Source: Lactococcus petauri (GTDB lineage: Bacteria > Bacillota > Bacilli > Lactobacillales > Streptococcaceae). From it: DNA of 64,000 bases. A model generated the notes under the pieces. That model was not told where the DNA came from. It searched no databases and saw only the letters and a program-made list of their open reading frames with translations. Shown piece after piece: positions 18,002 through 26,373 of this stretch; within the stretch, counting starts at the first letter, position 1; every line of letters starts with the position of its first letter. The position numbers and the translations under genes are program-made. Location of the stretch: positions 372,001 through 436,000 of the forward strand of contig NZ_MUIZ01000002.1 in the NCBI RefSeq assembly GCF_002154895.1, written 5' to 3'.

Positions 18002-20110
18002 TTATTTATTAATTTTCTTGAGACGAAGTGTAAGCCCAAACAGAGCTAAAACCAAGAAAGTCAGTCCTAAAATAAAATTGATTAGAGTCATATTTTCATT
18101 TTCACCTGCCTTGGGCAAAAATTTTTGCTTTGCTAAAGCTACTTGATCTTTTTCTCCACCTTTAGGAGTTTCAGTTGCTTGAGAAATCGTCTTATTTTTT
18201 GTATAGATATAACTTACAGTTTGTACTTGGTCTGTATAATGACCTGTAGCATTACCACGAACTTCTTTGAAAGTATAACCTTTGATATCTTTCTTTTCAG
18301 TGCTATAACCTTCTCCAACAATTCCTGATTTTACAACGTCTTCCGAAATTGACTGGCCATTCGTATCTACATATTGGACAAGGACAGTTCCAGTTACATG
18401 AGGAAGTTCATTCTTAGTATAAACATAAGTGACAGTTTGGGCTTGATCAGTGAACTTACCTGATGCATCACCTTGAACTTCTTTAAATGTATAGCCTAGA
18501 ATATCTTTTTGCTCTGTCGTATACGCTTCTCCAATATTTCCTGCTTTTATCACATCATCAGAAATTTTATTGCCTTCTATGTCCACGAATTTTACAGTAA
18601 TATCACCACCTTTTACAGGTTGAGCTTCTTTTACAGTAATTGTGGCTACAGCAGAATATGTGCCTTGATTTTCAGAGTTTGAAAAGAAATTAGGTACAAA
18701 CCTGGTATACGTGACTTTATAAGTTCCTGCTTTTGTCGTATCGACTTGCCCTTCAACATTTATATCTGAAAAAGGAATCGCATTTCCATAATAATCTGTG
18801 GCACTGTCAAAGTTATCTTCTGATTTCCATGGATCACCAACTGTTAGTTCTGAGTCATGTACAATAACTGTTGATTTATCTTTGTGTTGCTCATAAACAT
18901 ACGTGACAGTTTGATGTTGATCTGTAAATTTACCAGAGGGATTACCTTGTACTTCCTTGAAAGTGTAACCTGGGATATCTTTTTGTTCTGTTGTATAAGT
19001 TTCTCCAATATTTCCTGATTTTATGACATCTTCGGCGATAGGAGTGCCTTCTGTATCTACATACTTCACAGTCACATTCCCTGCTGCTATGGTGTAAGGT
19101 TGCCATACATAGGTATCGCTTTTAGCATTGGAATTGAAGTTCTGAGTGAGTTGCTTACTTGTCCAAACATCTGCTCCTTGCGGATGCGAAAGCGAACCTG
19201 TCCCAACATTTTGCCACTTCCCTGTGTATTGATTATTTGCTGAAATTTCTGGAAGCTCCACGTTGACACTATCCGTAACCCAAAAACGGAATTTATCGCT
19301 AAGTTTTAGCACCTTTAAAGAAGTTGTATTTTGGAAAAAACGTGACATCTCATAGCCTGTTATCCATGATTTTTCTAATTGTGTCATATCAAAACCTGAA
19401 AGATCAAGAGCTTCCAAAGAAGAATCTCCCATAAATACACCTTGTGCAGAATATAAAGGAGTAAGTCGCCACTGAGACAAATCTAGTTCCTTTAATTTGG
19501 GCATCTCTGAAAAAGCATAAGTAATGGCAATCATATTTGAAACGTTCCAATTGGAAACATTTAATGATTCCATATTTGTCGCACCATTAAGAAAAGAAAA
19601 TATCGTTGTAACATTGGATACATCCCAAGAAGTCAAGTCAAGACTTGTCAAGCTCGCACAACCTCCAAACACCCGTTGCATCTCAGTGGTATGAGAGGTA
19701 TTAAGTCTTTCAATACCATCAATACTAGTGACATTCGTTAAATAATCAAATAAATTACTTAGTATATTTCCAGCAACAACGTCGCCTTCAAAACGAATAC
19801 TTGTTATCTGCTTGCTCCATTGATACCAGGGACTCAGTCTTGCGCCATTTTGGTTCACCGGTGTGTCAGAAAATGTTCCAGCTCCAATGTGTAACACACC
19901 TGATGAATCAATTCTCCACGGTGCTGTCCCAAAAGTTCCTGCTGCGATATCACTTGAGCTTGCCTGAACTTCAACATTTTCTGGTGAAGCCTCTGGGGTT
20001 ACTTCTTGGGTTTCTTCTACTTTTGGGGTTTCAGCAATAACTTGTAATGTGGGTGAGATAGCTCCCAACACTATTGTGCTTAAAGCGATTGCATGAGTCA
20101 ATTTTTTCAT
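18002..20110 (-). CDS. Cell-wall surface protein with BspA-like repeats, MucBP domains and LPKAG sorting signal
   Basis: 702 residues. An N-terminal signal peptide (MKKLTHAIALSTIVLGAISP, cleavage near residue 28) is followed by a DUF285/BspA-type leucine-rich region (about 55-330; repeats such as LDLTSWDVSNVTT and LNVSNWNVSNM), a MucBP-like domain (about 343-410), an Ig-like domain (about 415-495; AGTYKVTYT), two more MucBP-like domains (about 500-640; TVTYVYTKN endings), then LPKAG at about 665, a membrane segment and a basic tail. MucBP domains bind mucin glycans and BspA repeats bind host matrix, so an adhesin is likely. The sorting motif has Ala in place of Thr, which is less usual for sortase A. 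The gene stands alone between terminators. Confidence 0.9.
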   Translation of the reverse strand: MKKLTHAIALSTIVLGAISPTLQVIAETPKVEETQEVTPEASPENVEVQASSSDIAAGTFGTAPWRIDSSGVLHIGAGTFSDTPVNQNGARLSPWYQWSKQITSIRFEGDVVAGNILSNLFDYLTNVTSIDGIERLNTSHTTEMQRVFGGCASLTSLDLTSWDVSNVTTIFSFLNGATNMESLNVSNWNVSNMIAITYAFSEMPKLKELDLSQWRLTPLYSAQGVFMGDSSLEALDLSGFDMTQLEKSWITGYEMSRFFQNTTSLKVLKLSDKFRFWVTDSVNVELPEISANNQYTGKWQNVGTGSLSHPQGADVWTSKQLTQNFNSNAKSDTYVWQPYTIAAGNVTVKYVDTEGTPIAEDVIKSGNIGETYTTEQKDIPGYTFKEVQGNPSGKFTDQHQTVTYVYEQHKDKSTVIVHDSELTVGDPWKSEDNFDSATDYYGNAIPFSDINVEGQVDTTKAGTYKVTYTRFVPNFFSNSENQGTYSAVATITVKEAQPVKGGDITVKFVDIEGNKISDDVIKAGNIGEAYTTEQKDILGYTFKEVQGDASGKFTDQAQTVTYVYTKNELPHVTGTVLVQYVDTNGQSISEDVVKSGIVGEGYSTEKKDIKGYTFKEVRGNATGHYTDQVQTVSYIYTKNKTISQATETPKGGEKDQVALAKQKFLPKAGENENMTLINFILGLTFLVLALFGLTLRLKKINK

Positions 20111-20148
20111 ATATTAATCCAATTTCCCTTGATATTTCGTTTGCGCGA

Positions 20149-20323
20149 AAAAGTACGGTTTGTTGGAAACAAAAAAACTTGACAATGCCGGTAATAAAGC
20201 CTTTCTAAACAGAAGTTTATCATAGGAAATCATGCATGGGCTATTGCATAGATAAAAAGATAAAGGTATAATGGAGATGTATCGGTTATGTGAAAAGAGA
20301 TGTGTTAGAAAAACCGTACTTTT
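20149..20323. repeat. 13-bp inverted repeat flanking the surface-protein upstream region
   Basis: AAAAGTACGGTTT at 20149-20161 and its exact complement at 20311-20323 enclose 149 bp that contain the 5' region of the surface-protein gene. A pair of operator half sites, the ends of a small element, or chance are all possible. Confidence 0.65.
20244..20272 (+). promoter_or_regulatory. Plus-strand promoter without an evident gene
   Basis: TTGCAT (20244-20249), 17 nt, TATAAT (20267-20272). It faces away from the surface-protein gene and would give an RNA of about 110 nt ending at the terminator 20355-20387. No credible protein is encoded. Confidence 0.5.
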
Positions 20324-20354
20324 ATTGAAATATGCTTTTTATACCTCAGAATAG

Positions 20355-20387
20355 AAAAAAACAGCTAGCTATAACTGGCTGTTTTTC
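20355..20387. terminator. Terminator after pbuX, also usable on the plus strand
   Basis: AAAAACAGC / GCTGTTTTT stem with a 12-nt loop and T-tracts on both sides, just 3' of pbuX. Confidence 0.85.
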
Positions 20388-20401
20388 TTATATCCTTCAT
20401 C

Positions 20402-21703
20402 TTACTGTGTGAATTCTGTTGAAGTTAAGTTGACTTTTGATTTACGCTCTGAATTTAAAACGAGATTAAGCAAGATAGCTGAAACAGTACTTACAACAAT
20501 TCCATTAGAAAGGAAGATTTGTGCCCAGCTTGGTAAACTTACAAAAAGGTTACTTGAGTTAAAACCAACGCCCATCCCAACTGAAACAGCTACGATAAGC
20601 AGGTTTTGATTATCTTTGTAATCTACTGTACCAAGCATATTCACACCTTGCATGGCAACCATTCCAAACATGATAAGCATAGCTCCACCGAGTACGGGAA
20701 CTGGAATAAGTTGAGCAATTGCTGCAAACTTAGGAATCAAACCTAAAACAATCAGAAAGCCAGCAGTGAAATAAATAGGCTTACGTGATTTAATACCTGA
20801 TAACTGTACTAATCCAACGTTTTGTGAGAAACCTGTATAGGGGAAAGTATTGAAAATTCCACCAAGCAAAACAGCAAGACCTTCTGAGCGGTAACCGTTA
20901 CGCAAACGTTTTTCAGATAATTCATCACCTGTCAAGTCAGCCAAAGCTAAGTAAACACCTGTTGATTCGACCATTGAAACAATGGCGATAATAATCATCA
21001 TCAAACAGTCAACCAGATAAAAACGTGGCATTGCCATACGGAAAGGAATCGGCAAGTGGGCCCATGGCGCTTGATTGATCGCAGAGAAGTCAACCATATG
21101 TAAGCTTGCTGCTAAAATTGTTCCTGCAACTAAACCAATCAAGATAGCAATAGAACGAATGAAGCCCTTTGCAAAGATATTTACCAAGACAATAACCAAG
21201 ATGGTAAATCCCGCAAGCAAGAGACTATTGGCTGTTGGAGCTGCTTCGTTATTACCCATATTTCCTACTGCAACAGGAATCAAAGTTAAACCAATCGTGG
21301 TAATTACTGAACCAGTAACAAGTGGTGGGAAAAATTTACGAATTTTAGAGAAAACTCCTGCAAAAGCGATAACGAAGATACCTGAGGCAATTAAGGCACC
21401 AAACATCGCGCCATCACCATGTTTTTGACCAATAATAATCAGTGGGGCAACGGACTGAAAAGCAACGCCCAAGACCACTGGAAGACCAATCCCAAAGTTT
21501 TTGGTCATCTTTAATTGCAACAAAGTCGCCAAACCACACATAAAAATATCGGCCGAAATCAAATAAGTCAATTGCATAGCACTATAATTGAGGGCTGAGG
21601 CAATCATAATAGGAACAAGTATTGAACCTGAATACATGGCGAGTAAATGCTGCAAACCTAAAACTGCAGCTTGTCCGTTGGCTTGTCTTTTTGTATTAAA
21701 CAT
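20402..21703 (-). CDS. pbuX: Xanthine permease (nucleobase:cation symporter-2 family)
   Basis: 433 residues with about 12-14 hydrophobic segments. NCS2 permeases take up xanthine or uracil with protons. QHLLAMYSGSILVPI near residue 20 and the family signature region around GGIFNTFPYTGFSQNVGLVQ with TGVKS-like SGIKSRK match the family. The ATG at 21703 is used because AAGGGAAG lies upstream; a longer frame would overlap xpt. It follows xpt by 17 bp, and the shared guanine riboswitch favours xanthine rather than uracil as substrate. Confidence 0.9.
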   Translation of the reverse strand: MFNTKRQANGQAAVLGLQHLLAMYSGSILVPIMIASALNYSAMQLTYLISADIFMCGLATLLQLKMTKNFGIGLPVVLGVAFQSVAPLIIIGQKHGDGAMFGALIASGIFVIAFAGVFSKIRKFFPPLVTGSVITTIGLTLIPVAVGNMGNNEAAPTANSLLLAGFTILVIVLVNIFAKGFIRSIAILIGLVAGTILAASLHMVDFSAINQAPWAHLPIPFRMAMPRFYLVDCLMMIIIAIVSMVESTGVYLALADLTGDELSEKRLRNGYRSEGLAVLLGGIFNTFPYTGFSQNVGLVQLSGIKSRKPIYFTAGFLIVLGLIPKFAAIAQLIPVPVLGGAMLIMFGMVAMQGVNMLGTVDYKDNQNLLIVAVSVGMGVGFNSSNLFVSLPSWAQIFLSNGIVVSTVSAILLNLVLNSERKSKVNLTSTEFTQ

Positions 21704-21720
21704 TTCTTCCCTTCTCCTTC

Positions 21721-22314
21721 TTAATCCCAAGCAGCATCATCTGCTGGCGCAAAGACGACTTGACCTGACTCAAACTTTTCAATACGGGCTAGAGAAGTCA
21801 CTGTTAAGCCTTTCTCCATCAATAGATCGCGTCCGGTTTGAAAACTCTTTTCAATGACAATACCGATACCAGCAACTTTTGCGCCTGCCTGTTTGATCAG
21901 CTCTTCGAGACCAAGCGCAGCTTGACCATTGGCTAAAAAGTCATCTACAAGTAAAACAGTATCTTCAGAAGAGATAAATTTACGAGAAATTGAAACTGTT
22001 GAAGTAATTTGTTTTGTAAATGAAAAAACCTCTGTTGTCAATAATTCTTCATTCATTGTGATATTTTTGGATTTTTTAGCAAAAACCATGGGTACACCAA
22101 GTGCTTCTGCTGCATAAAGTGCTGGTGCAATACCGCTTGCTTCAATCGTTACAACTTTAGTGATATTTTTATCTTTGTAAACTTCAGCAAAGCGTGCACC
22201 AATCGCTTTCATCAACTCATAATCGACCTGATGTGTAAGGAAGCTGTCCACTTTTAATACTTGGTCTCCCAAAACTTGTCCATCAGTTGCGATACGATTT
22301 TCCAATAACTTCAT
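21721..22314 (-). CDS. xpt: Xanthine phosphoribosyltransferase
   Basis: 197 residues. It converts xanthine and PRPP to XMP for purine salvage. Features: N-terminal [18 protein letters not shown], the conserved [13 protein letters not shown], and the PRPP-binding loop [13 protein letters not shown] (about residue 125). The ATG at 22314 has an AGGAGA ribosome binding site; an earlier in-frame start has none. The gene lies 3' of a guanine riboswitch and its terminator and is followed by pbuX. Confidence 0.95.
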   Translation of the reverse strand: MKLLENRIATDGQVLGDQVLKVDSFLTHQVDYELMKAIGARFAEVYKDKNITKVVTIEASGIAPALYAAEALGVPMVFAKKSKNITMNEELLTTEVFSFTKQITSTVSISRKFISSEDTVLLVDDFLANGQAALGLEELIKQAGAKVAGIGIVIEKSFQTGRDLLMEKGLTVTSLARIEKFESGQVVFAPADDAAWD

Positions 22315-22367
22315 AACTTCTCCTATAACATTTATCACTCAAGACTGGCTTTGGCTCTAATACGCAC

Positions 22368-22395
22368 AAAAACTCTACCCGATAAGGTAGAGTAT
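22368..22395 (-). terminator. Terminator of the guanine riboswitch
   Basis: On the minus strand ACTCTACC-TTATC-GGGTAGAGT is followed by TTTTTG. It lies between the aptamer and xpt. Confidence 0.88.
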
Positions 22396-22485
22396 TTCTA
22401 GACGACAAAAAGAAGATATTATTTACGACCTTTAAATGTAAACGATGAAAATTTCGATTTAAAGATAGGACTGTACAAATAGAAT

Positions 22486-22553
22486 CCTCTTATTGTCCTG
22501 CCTTTACGGTGCAGGGTAGAAACACTTAGCCATATCCTAAGCATAAATAAGAT
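22486..22553 (-). promoter_or_regulatory. Guanine riboswitch aptamer (purine class)
   Basis: On the minus strand the P1 arms (ATCTTATT and AATAAGAG), P2 hairpin (CTTAG-GATATGG-CTAAG), the junction TTTCTACC and P3 hairpin (CCTGC-ACCGTAAA-GGCAGG) match the purine riboswitch. The specificity base after P3 is C (GGACAA), the form that recognises guanine or xanthine/hypoxanthine rather than adenine. High guanine should favour the terminator at 22368-22395. Confidence 0.92.
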
Positions 22554-22568
22554 TTTTAATATTGATAC

Positions 22569-22597
22569 AGTATATCGCATTTTATTATTTTTAGCAA
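22569..22597 (-). promoter_or_regulatory. xpt-pbuX promoter
   Basis: Minus strand TTGCTA (22597-22592), 17-nt spacer, TATACT (22574-22569), about 15 nt before the aptamer. Confidence 0.8.
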
Positions 22598-22656
22598 GAA
22601 AATATCGTAATAAATAAAATTTTTTCAAATATTCATCAGAATTGTTCGGAATTTAC

Positions 22657-23373
22657 TTATTTTTTTGCTTCATTTACCAATTGTGAAACTTCTTTTTTGG
22701 TCAGGCGACGGTAGCGACCAGGGACTAAACCATCTAAACTTAATGGTCCATATTGAACACGGCTAAGTTTTTGGACAGGCAAACCAACTGCAGCAAACAT
22801 TTTCTTAACTTGATGATTTTGTCCTTCATGGATTGTCAAGCTAACAAGCGAGCTGTTTTTCGCTTTGTCCTGCTTCATAATCTCATAACGTGCTGGGCTC
22901 ACTTTTTTCCCATCAATGGTCATGCCTAAAGTCAAAGGACGCAAGTTTTCCTTATTGGCTTGCCCTTCAACCTTAGCGATATAAACTTTTTCAACACCAT
23001 GGCGCGGATGTGTCATCAAGTTTGTAAATTCTCCATCATTAGTCAGCAACAGGAGTCCACTTGTGTCCCAGTCTAAACGACCGACAGGATAAATGCGCTC
23101 CTTTCCTGAAGGGAGCAAATCCATAACGGTTTGGCGCCCCTTATCATCGCTTGAGCTTGAGATATAGCCACGTGGCTTGTTAAGCATATAGTAAACCGGT
23201 TCTTCGTTATAAACAGCTACACCGTTGACTTCAACGATATCTCCTGATTCTACTTGATAGCCCAGATTGGTCATTGTAACGTTGTTGACAGAAACTTTTC
23301 CTGATAGAATAAGTTCTTCTGCCTTACGTCGGCTGGCGACACCTGCATGTGCCAAAAATTTATTGATTCGCAT
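22657..23373 (-). CDS. rluB: 23S rRNA pseudouridine synthase, RsuA/RluB family
   Basis: 238 residues. An N-terminal S4 RNA-binding domain (MRINKFLAHAGVASRRKAEE) precedes the catalytic domain with the family motif PVGRLDWDTSGLLLLTNDG, whose Asp in GRLDWDTSG is the nucleophile. It isomerises a uridine in 23S rRNA helix 90-92 in relatives. It overlaps scpB by 14 nt and is the last gene of the scpA-scpB cluster, as in many Firmicutes. Confidence 0.92.
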   Translation of the reverse strand: MRINKFLAHAGVASRRKAEELILSGKVSVNNVTMTNLGYQVESGDIVEVNGVAVYNEEPVYYMLNKPRGYISSSSDDKGRQTVMDLLPSGKERIYPVGRLDWDTSGLLLLTNDGEFTNLMTHPRHGVEKVYIAKVEGQANKENLRPLTLGMTIDGKKVSPARYEIMKQDKAKNSSLVSLTIHEGQNHQVKKMFAAVGLPVQKLSRVQYGPLSLDGLVPGRYRRLTKKEVSQLVNEAKK

Positions 23374-23938
23374 TTAATTCCTCATTTTCGTTAAATAATA
23401 CTTGTTTTTCGCCAATAAATTGGCTTTCATCTATTTCCGGTAGCTCTGACAAGTCATTGATACCAATATAATCTAAAAAGAACTCTGTTGTTCCATAAAG
23501 TCCTGGACGACCAACAACTTCAAGCGTACCTGTTTTTTCGACCAAATCATAAGCACGCAGTGTTGAGAGCGCTCCACTAGAGTTGACGCCACGTAATTGA
23601 TCGATTTCTAGGCGCGTAATCGGCTGTTTGTAGGCAATAATCGAAAGTACTTCTAAGGCAGAACGGGACAGACTTTGATTTAGTGGCGTCTTCGCATAGT
23701 TTTTAAGAATATCAGCAAAGCTATCTTTCGTTGCTAACTTATATTTCCCAGCTGTTTCGATAATAGTTAGTGCAGATTCTTCATCGGCTTGATATTTCTC
23801 AATAAGGCGCTCAATTTGTTGTTCACAAGCAAACTTACTCATGCCTGAAAGCTCTGATAATTGATTTAACTCCAGTCCTTCTTCACCCGTAACAAAGAGT
23901 AACAGCTCCAAAGTAGCTGTTTTATTCAGATTGTTCAT
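23360..23938 (-). CDS. scpB: Chromosome segregation and condensation protein ScpB
   Basis: 192 residues. ScpB is the winged-helix kite subunit of the SMC condensin complex. Two winged-helix domains are visible; conserved segments include EVLSIIAYKQPITRLEIDQL followed by RGVNS, and GRPGLYGTTEFFLDYIG. It overlaps scpA by 17 nt and rluB by 14 nt, so translation is coupled. Confidence 0.95.
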   Translation of the reverse strand: MNNLNKTATLELLLFVTGEEGLELNQLSELSGMSKFACEQQIERLIEKYQADEESALTIIETAGKYKLATKDSFADILKNYAKTPLNQSLSRSALEVLSIIAYKQPITRLEIDQLRGVNSSGALSTLRAYDLVEKTGTLEVVGRPGLYGTTEFFLDYIGINDLSELPEIDESQFIGEKQVLFNENEELNANQ

Positions 23939-24662
23939 CTTTCGTTTGTCCTCTTTCTAATAGAATTTCACCAAAAACTTCTTCCTGCTTAAACGTTACT
24001 TGTTGTGTTTTTATGAGCTCTAGTAAAGCCATGAAAGTGGTCAAAAGTTCTTCTTTCGATGTCTTCTTCGAAAACAGAGAACTAAACTTACACGTCTTTT
24101 TCTTTAAAAAGTAACGGGATAACTCCACTATTTTATCGGAAATTGAGAATTTCTCTGCCTCTATTGTTGTATTCTCATCTGTGAAAGACTGTTTTTGTAA
24201 GGCTAAAACATTACTGAAAGCCAAAAATAAATCCAGACTGTTATGATCTTGTAAAAGTACTGCATCTTCTCCAATAATTTCCGTTTTGGCTTTGGAATAA
24301 TACTGACTACGAGCTTCATGCATCTGGGCAATATCTTCGGATAGTGCTTTATATTTTCGATACTCATCGATTTGTGCCAGCAAATCTTGTTCCAACTGTT
24401 CAGTATCTTCGATGAATTCCTCGGCCACTGTAGGCAAAAGGCGACGGGACTTTATCAGCATTAACTGACTCGCCATGACCATATATTCACTGGCAATTTC
24501 CAACTCTAATGTTTTCATGGCCTTCAAAAAGTTCAAATATTGTTCAATAATCGGAACCAAAGGCACCTCAAAAATATCAACTTTATATTGCCCAACCAAG
24601 TGCAAAAGTAAATCTAAAGGACCTTCAAAATCATTGATTTTTATCTTTATTTCTTCACTCAT
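23922..24662 (-). CDS. scpA: Chromosome segregation and condensation protein ScpA
   Basis: 246 residues. ScpA is the kleisin that bridges SMC heads and binds ScpB. The N-terminal motif FEGPLDLLLHLV (about residues 13-24), the segment EYMVMASQLMLIKSRRLLP and the C-terminal winged helix (FMALLELIKTQQVTFKQEE) match the family. It overlaps the upstream XerD-like gene by 4 nt. Confidence 0.95.
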   Translation of the reverse strand: MSEEIKIKINDFEGPLDLLLHLVGQYKVDIFEVPLVPIIEQYLNFLKAMKTLELEIASEYMVMASQLMLIKSRRLLPTVAEEFIEDTEQLEQDLLAQIDEYRKYKALSEDIAQMHEARSQYYSKAKTEIIGEDAVLLQDHNSLDLFLAFSNVLALQKQSFTDENTTIEAEKFSISDKIVELSRYFLKKKTCKFSSLFSKKTSKEELLTTFMALLELIKTQQVTFKQEEVFGEILLERGQTKDEQSE

Positions 24663-25369
24663 TTATAGTATTTCTCTAAAGTAGTTGTTGTAGATAGCCC
24701 TAGAGCTTCTGCTAATTCGTATACGGTTTTACCCAGCCGCACTTGTTGTAAGATATATTGTTCGCGTAATTCTTTTGCTGTTAAATCCGTATATTTTTTT
24801 AGTTCTAAATAAAGAAATTGACGTGATTTGGTAAACAATTCATCAGCATTGTTTATTCTTTGGGTATAAAGTGCAAACTTATCACGTATTGGTAAAACAC
24901 GCTTTAAGCCGGCCTTCTCAACAGTAAGAATTCGGAATTTCCAGTTGAAATTTTCCCACCTTAAGTGCTGTATTTCTGAAAAAGTTAATCCAAACTCAAG
25001 AATTAAAAATGCTAAAAAATGACCAGGAGAAGTCACCGGTTTGTAAACGGATGACATGTTCTTGATTTCTAACTTTTTCTTTACTTCTTTCTTTGGTGCA
25101 TTTACTTGCTGAATTTTATGGTATTCTTTCAATAAATTTTTATCGTAAAGATAGAGAAGAAACTGATTTGCACTTGATATCTTGCGGCGTTGTGCTGCCA
25201 CAGCCAATTTTTTCAAAGACTGACGATAAAGCATGAGCGACTCACGAGAAATTGTTCTTTTCTCAAAAAACTCGGCAAAATTTCGTAAATCATAAAGATA
25301 ATTTGATTTGGTATTTTCTGAGAAATTTTTACTCTCTAAAAAATTAGGAATTTCGTTCGATAATATCAT
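24659..25369 (-). CDS. XerD-like tyrosine recombinase homologue with degenerate active site
   Basis: 236 residues. The N-terminal SAM-like domain (FSENTKSNYLYDLRNFAEFF) and C-terminal phage-integrase fold, ending TTTTLEKYYK with a candidate Tyr, are recognisable. The usual catalytic Arg of the TGLR motif is Thr here (FGLTFSEIQHLRW), and the HxLRH box is reduced to a region with only one plausible Arg (AKELREQY). Strand exchange may therefore be absent; streptococci have a similar XerD-like protein next to scpA. The start at 25369 is chosen to limit overlap with the CBS gene to 26 nt; no strong ribosome binding site distinguishes the candidates. Confidence 0.8.
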   Translation of the reverse strand: MILSNEIPNFLESKNFSENTKSNYLYDLRNFAEFFEKRTISRESLMLYRQSLKKLAVAAQRRKISSANQFLLYLYDKNLLKEYHKIQQVNAPKKEVKKKLEIKNMSSVYKPVTSPGHFLAFLILEFGLTFSEIQHLRWENFNWKFRILTVEKAGLKRVLPIRDKFALYTQRINNADELFTKSRQFLYLELKKYTDLTAKELREQYILQQVRLGKTVYELAEALGLSTTTTLEKYYK

Positions 25370-25808
25370 ATTTTTTACTAAATTCATGGGCAAAAGCGTT
25401 AATGGCTTTAAGAATTTCTTGACGTGCAATAATCCCCACAAACTCGGTTCTTTTTACTACCGGCAAGAAAGGCTCTTTAACCAACTTATGTAAGATTTCT
25501 TCCAAGGGTGCTGAGGGGGAGACTGTTTCTATCTCAGTGTCCACAATCTCTGATATAGGTGTATTCATCGATTTTTCATAAAAGAAATCTTCACCCATCT
25601 CAAATTCGACAATATCTGCAAGCCCTAAAACGCCGACAAACTCTTTATCTTTAGTGAGAACAGGAACTCTAGAATATTTATACTGACTGAGCAATAATTT
25701 TGCATGAGAAATATTATGTTCGTCACATAAAATAGCTACGTCGTCAGCATCTTTTATAAAAGTTTCGCTTTGTTCTAAGAAATATTTTTCAATAGCTTTA
25801 TCAATCAT
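25344..25808 (-). CDS. cbpB: CBS-domain protein, CbpB/DarB (YkuL) type
   Basis: 154 residues with two CBS domains (about 15-75 and 85-140), for instance YKYSRVPVLTKDKEFVGVLG and LPVVKRTEFVGIIARQEIL. Homologues in Bacillus and Listeria bind cyclic di-AMP and, when free, stimulate the (p)ppGpp synthetase Rel; this role is inferred from family and neighbourhood. It lies between the phosphodiesterase and the XerD-like gene, an order shared with streptococci. Confidence 0.82.
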   Translation of the reverse strand: MIDKAIEKYFLEQSETFIKDADDVAILCDEHNISHAKLLLSQYKYSRVPVLTKDKEFVGVLGLADIVEFEMGEDFFYEKSMNTPISEIVDTEIETVSPSAPLEEILHKLVKEPFLPVVKRTEFVGIIARQEILKAINAFAHEFSKKYDIIERNS

Positions 25809-25828
25809 TTTTACTCTACCTCTTTTTT

Positions 25829-26338
25829 CTAAAGCTCAAAAGTAAACTGTAGACCTGGAATTTCCTGGTGCTCTAAATCATGATAAGAAACCTTATAGCC
25901 ATCTTCTAAAATTGTGACGACAGCATACATTTTGATATTGATACTTCCTCTAGGCTGACTTACTGAACCCGGATTAATATACAAGGTATTTCCTATCATC
26001 TGTGCGACAGGCTGATGGATATGACCAAAAAGTGCAATGTCCGCTTCTTTTTCTTCTGCAAAGTAAGAATAACGATCAAGACCTAAGCCAACGTAAAACT
26101 GGTGGCCATGAGCAATAAGAACTTTCTTCCCTTCGACATCCACCATTTTTATCTCAGAATAGCCTTCATCGTAGTCGCAATTTCCCGCAACTACGGTGAT
26201 ACCTTGCCATATATCATCATTACTTGGCAATTCAGAATCACCACAATGAAACAAAGCTGATGCTGTGCCTTCATATTTTTTTTTGATTTTTTTAATTACG
26301 TCACGATCAGTATGTGAATCACTCATTACAATAAACAT
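25829..26338 (-). CDS. Metallophosphoesterase, YfcE/MJ0936 family
   Basis: 169 residues. The phosphoesterase blocks are MSDSHTD (residues 5-11), HCGDSE, AGNCDYDEG, AHGHQFYVG and FGHIHQP, giving the dimetal site of YfcE-type phosphodiesterases. The physiological substrate is not known. It lies 35 bp after the racE-rdgB fusion and 20 bp before cbpB, in one operon. Confidence 0.88.
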   Translation of the reverse strand: MFIVMSDSHTDRDVIKKIKKKYEGTASALFHCGDSELPSNDDIWQGITVVAGNCDYDEGYSEIKMVDVEGKKVLIAHGHQFYVGLGLDRYSYFAEEKEADIALFGHIHQPVAQMIGNTLYINPGSVSQPRGSINIKMYAVVTILEDGYKVSYHDLEHQEIPGLQFTFEL

Positions 26339-26373
26339 TGAAGGCTCCTTTTAGCTAACACTCATGCCGCTTT

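Noticed and set aside
20277-20354. 25-codon plus-strand ORF after the orphan promoter (starts MYRLCEKRC)
   Set aside because: No spacing for a ribosome binding site between the purine-rich stretch and ATG, and the start lies at the expected transcription start.
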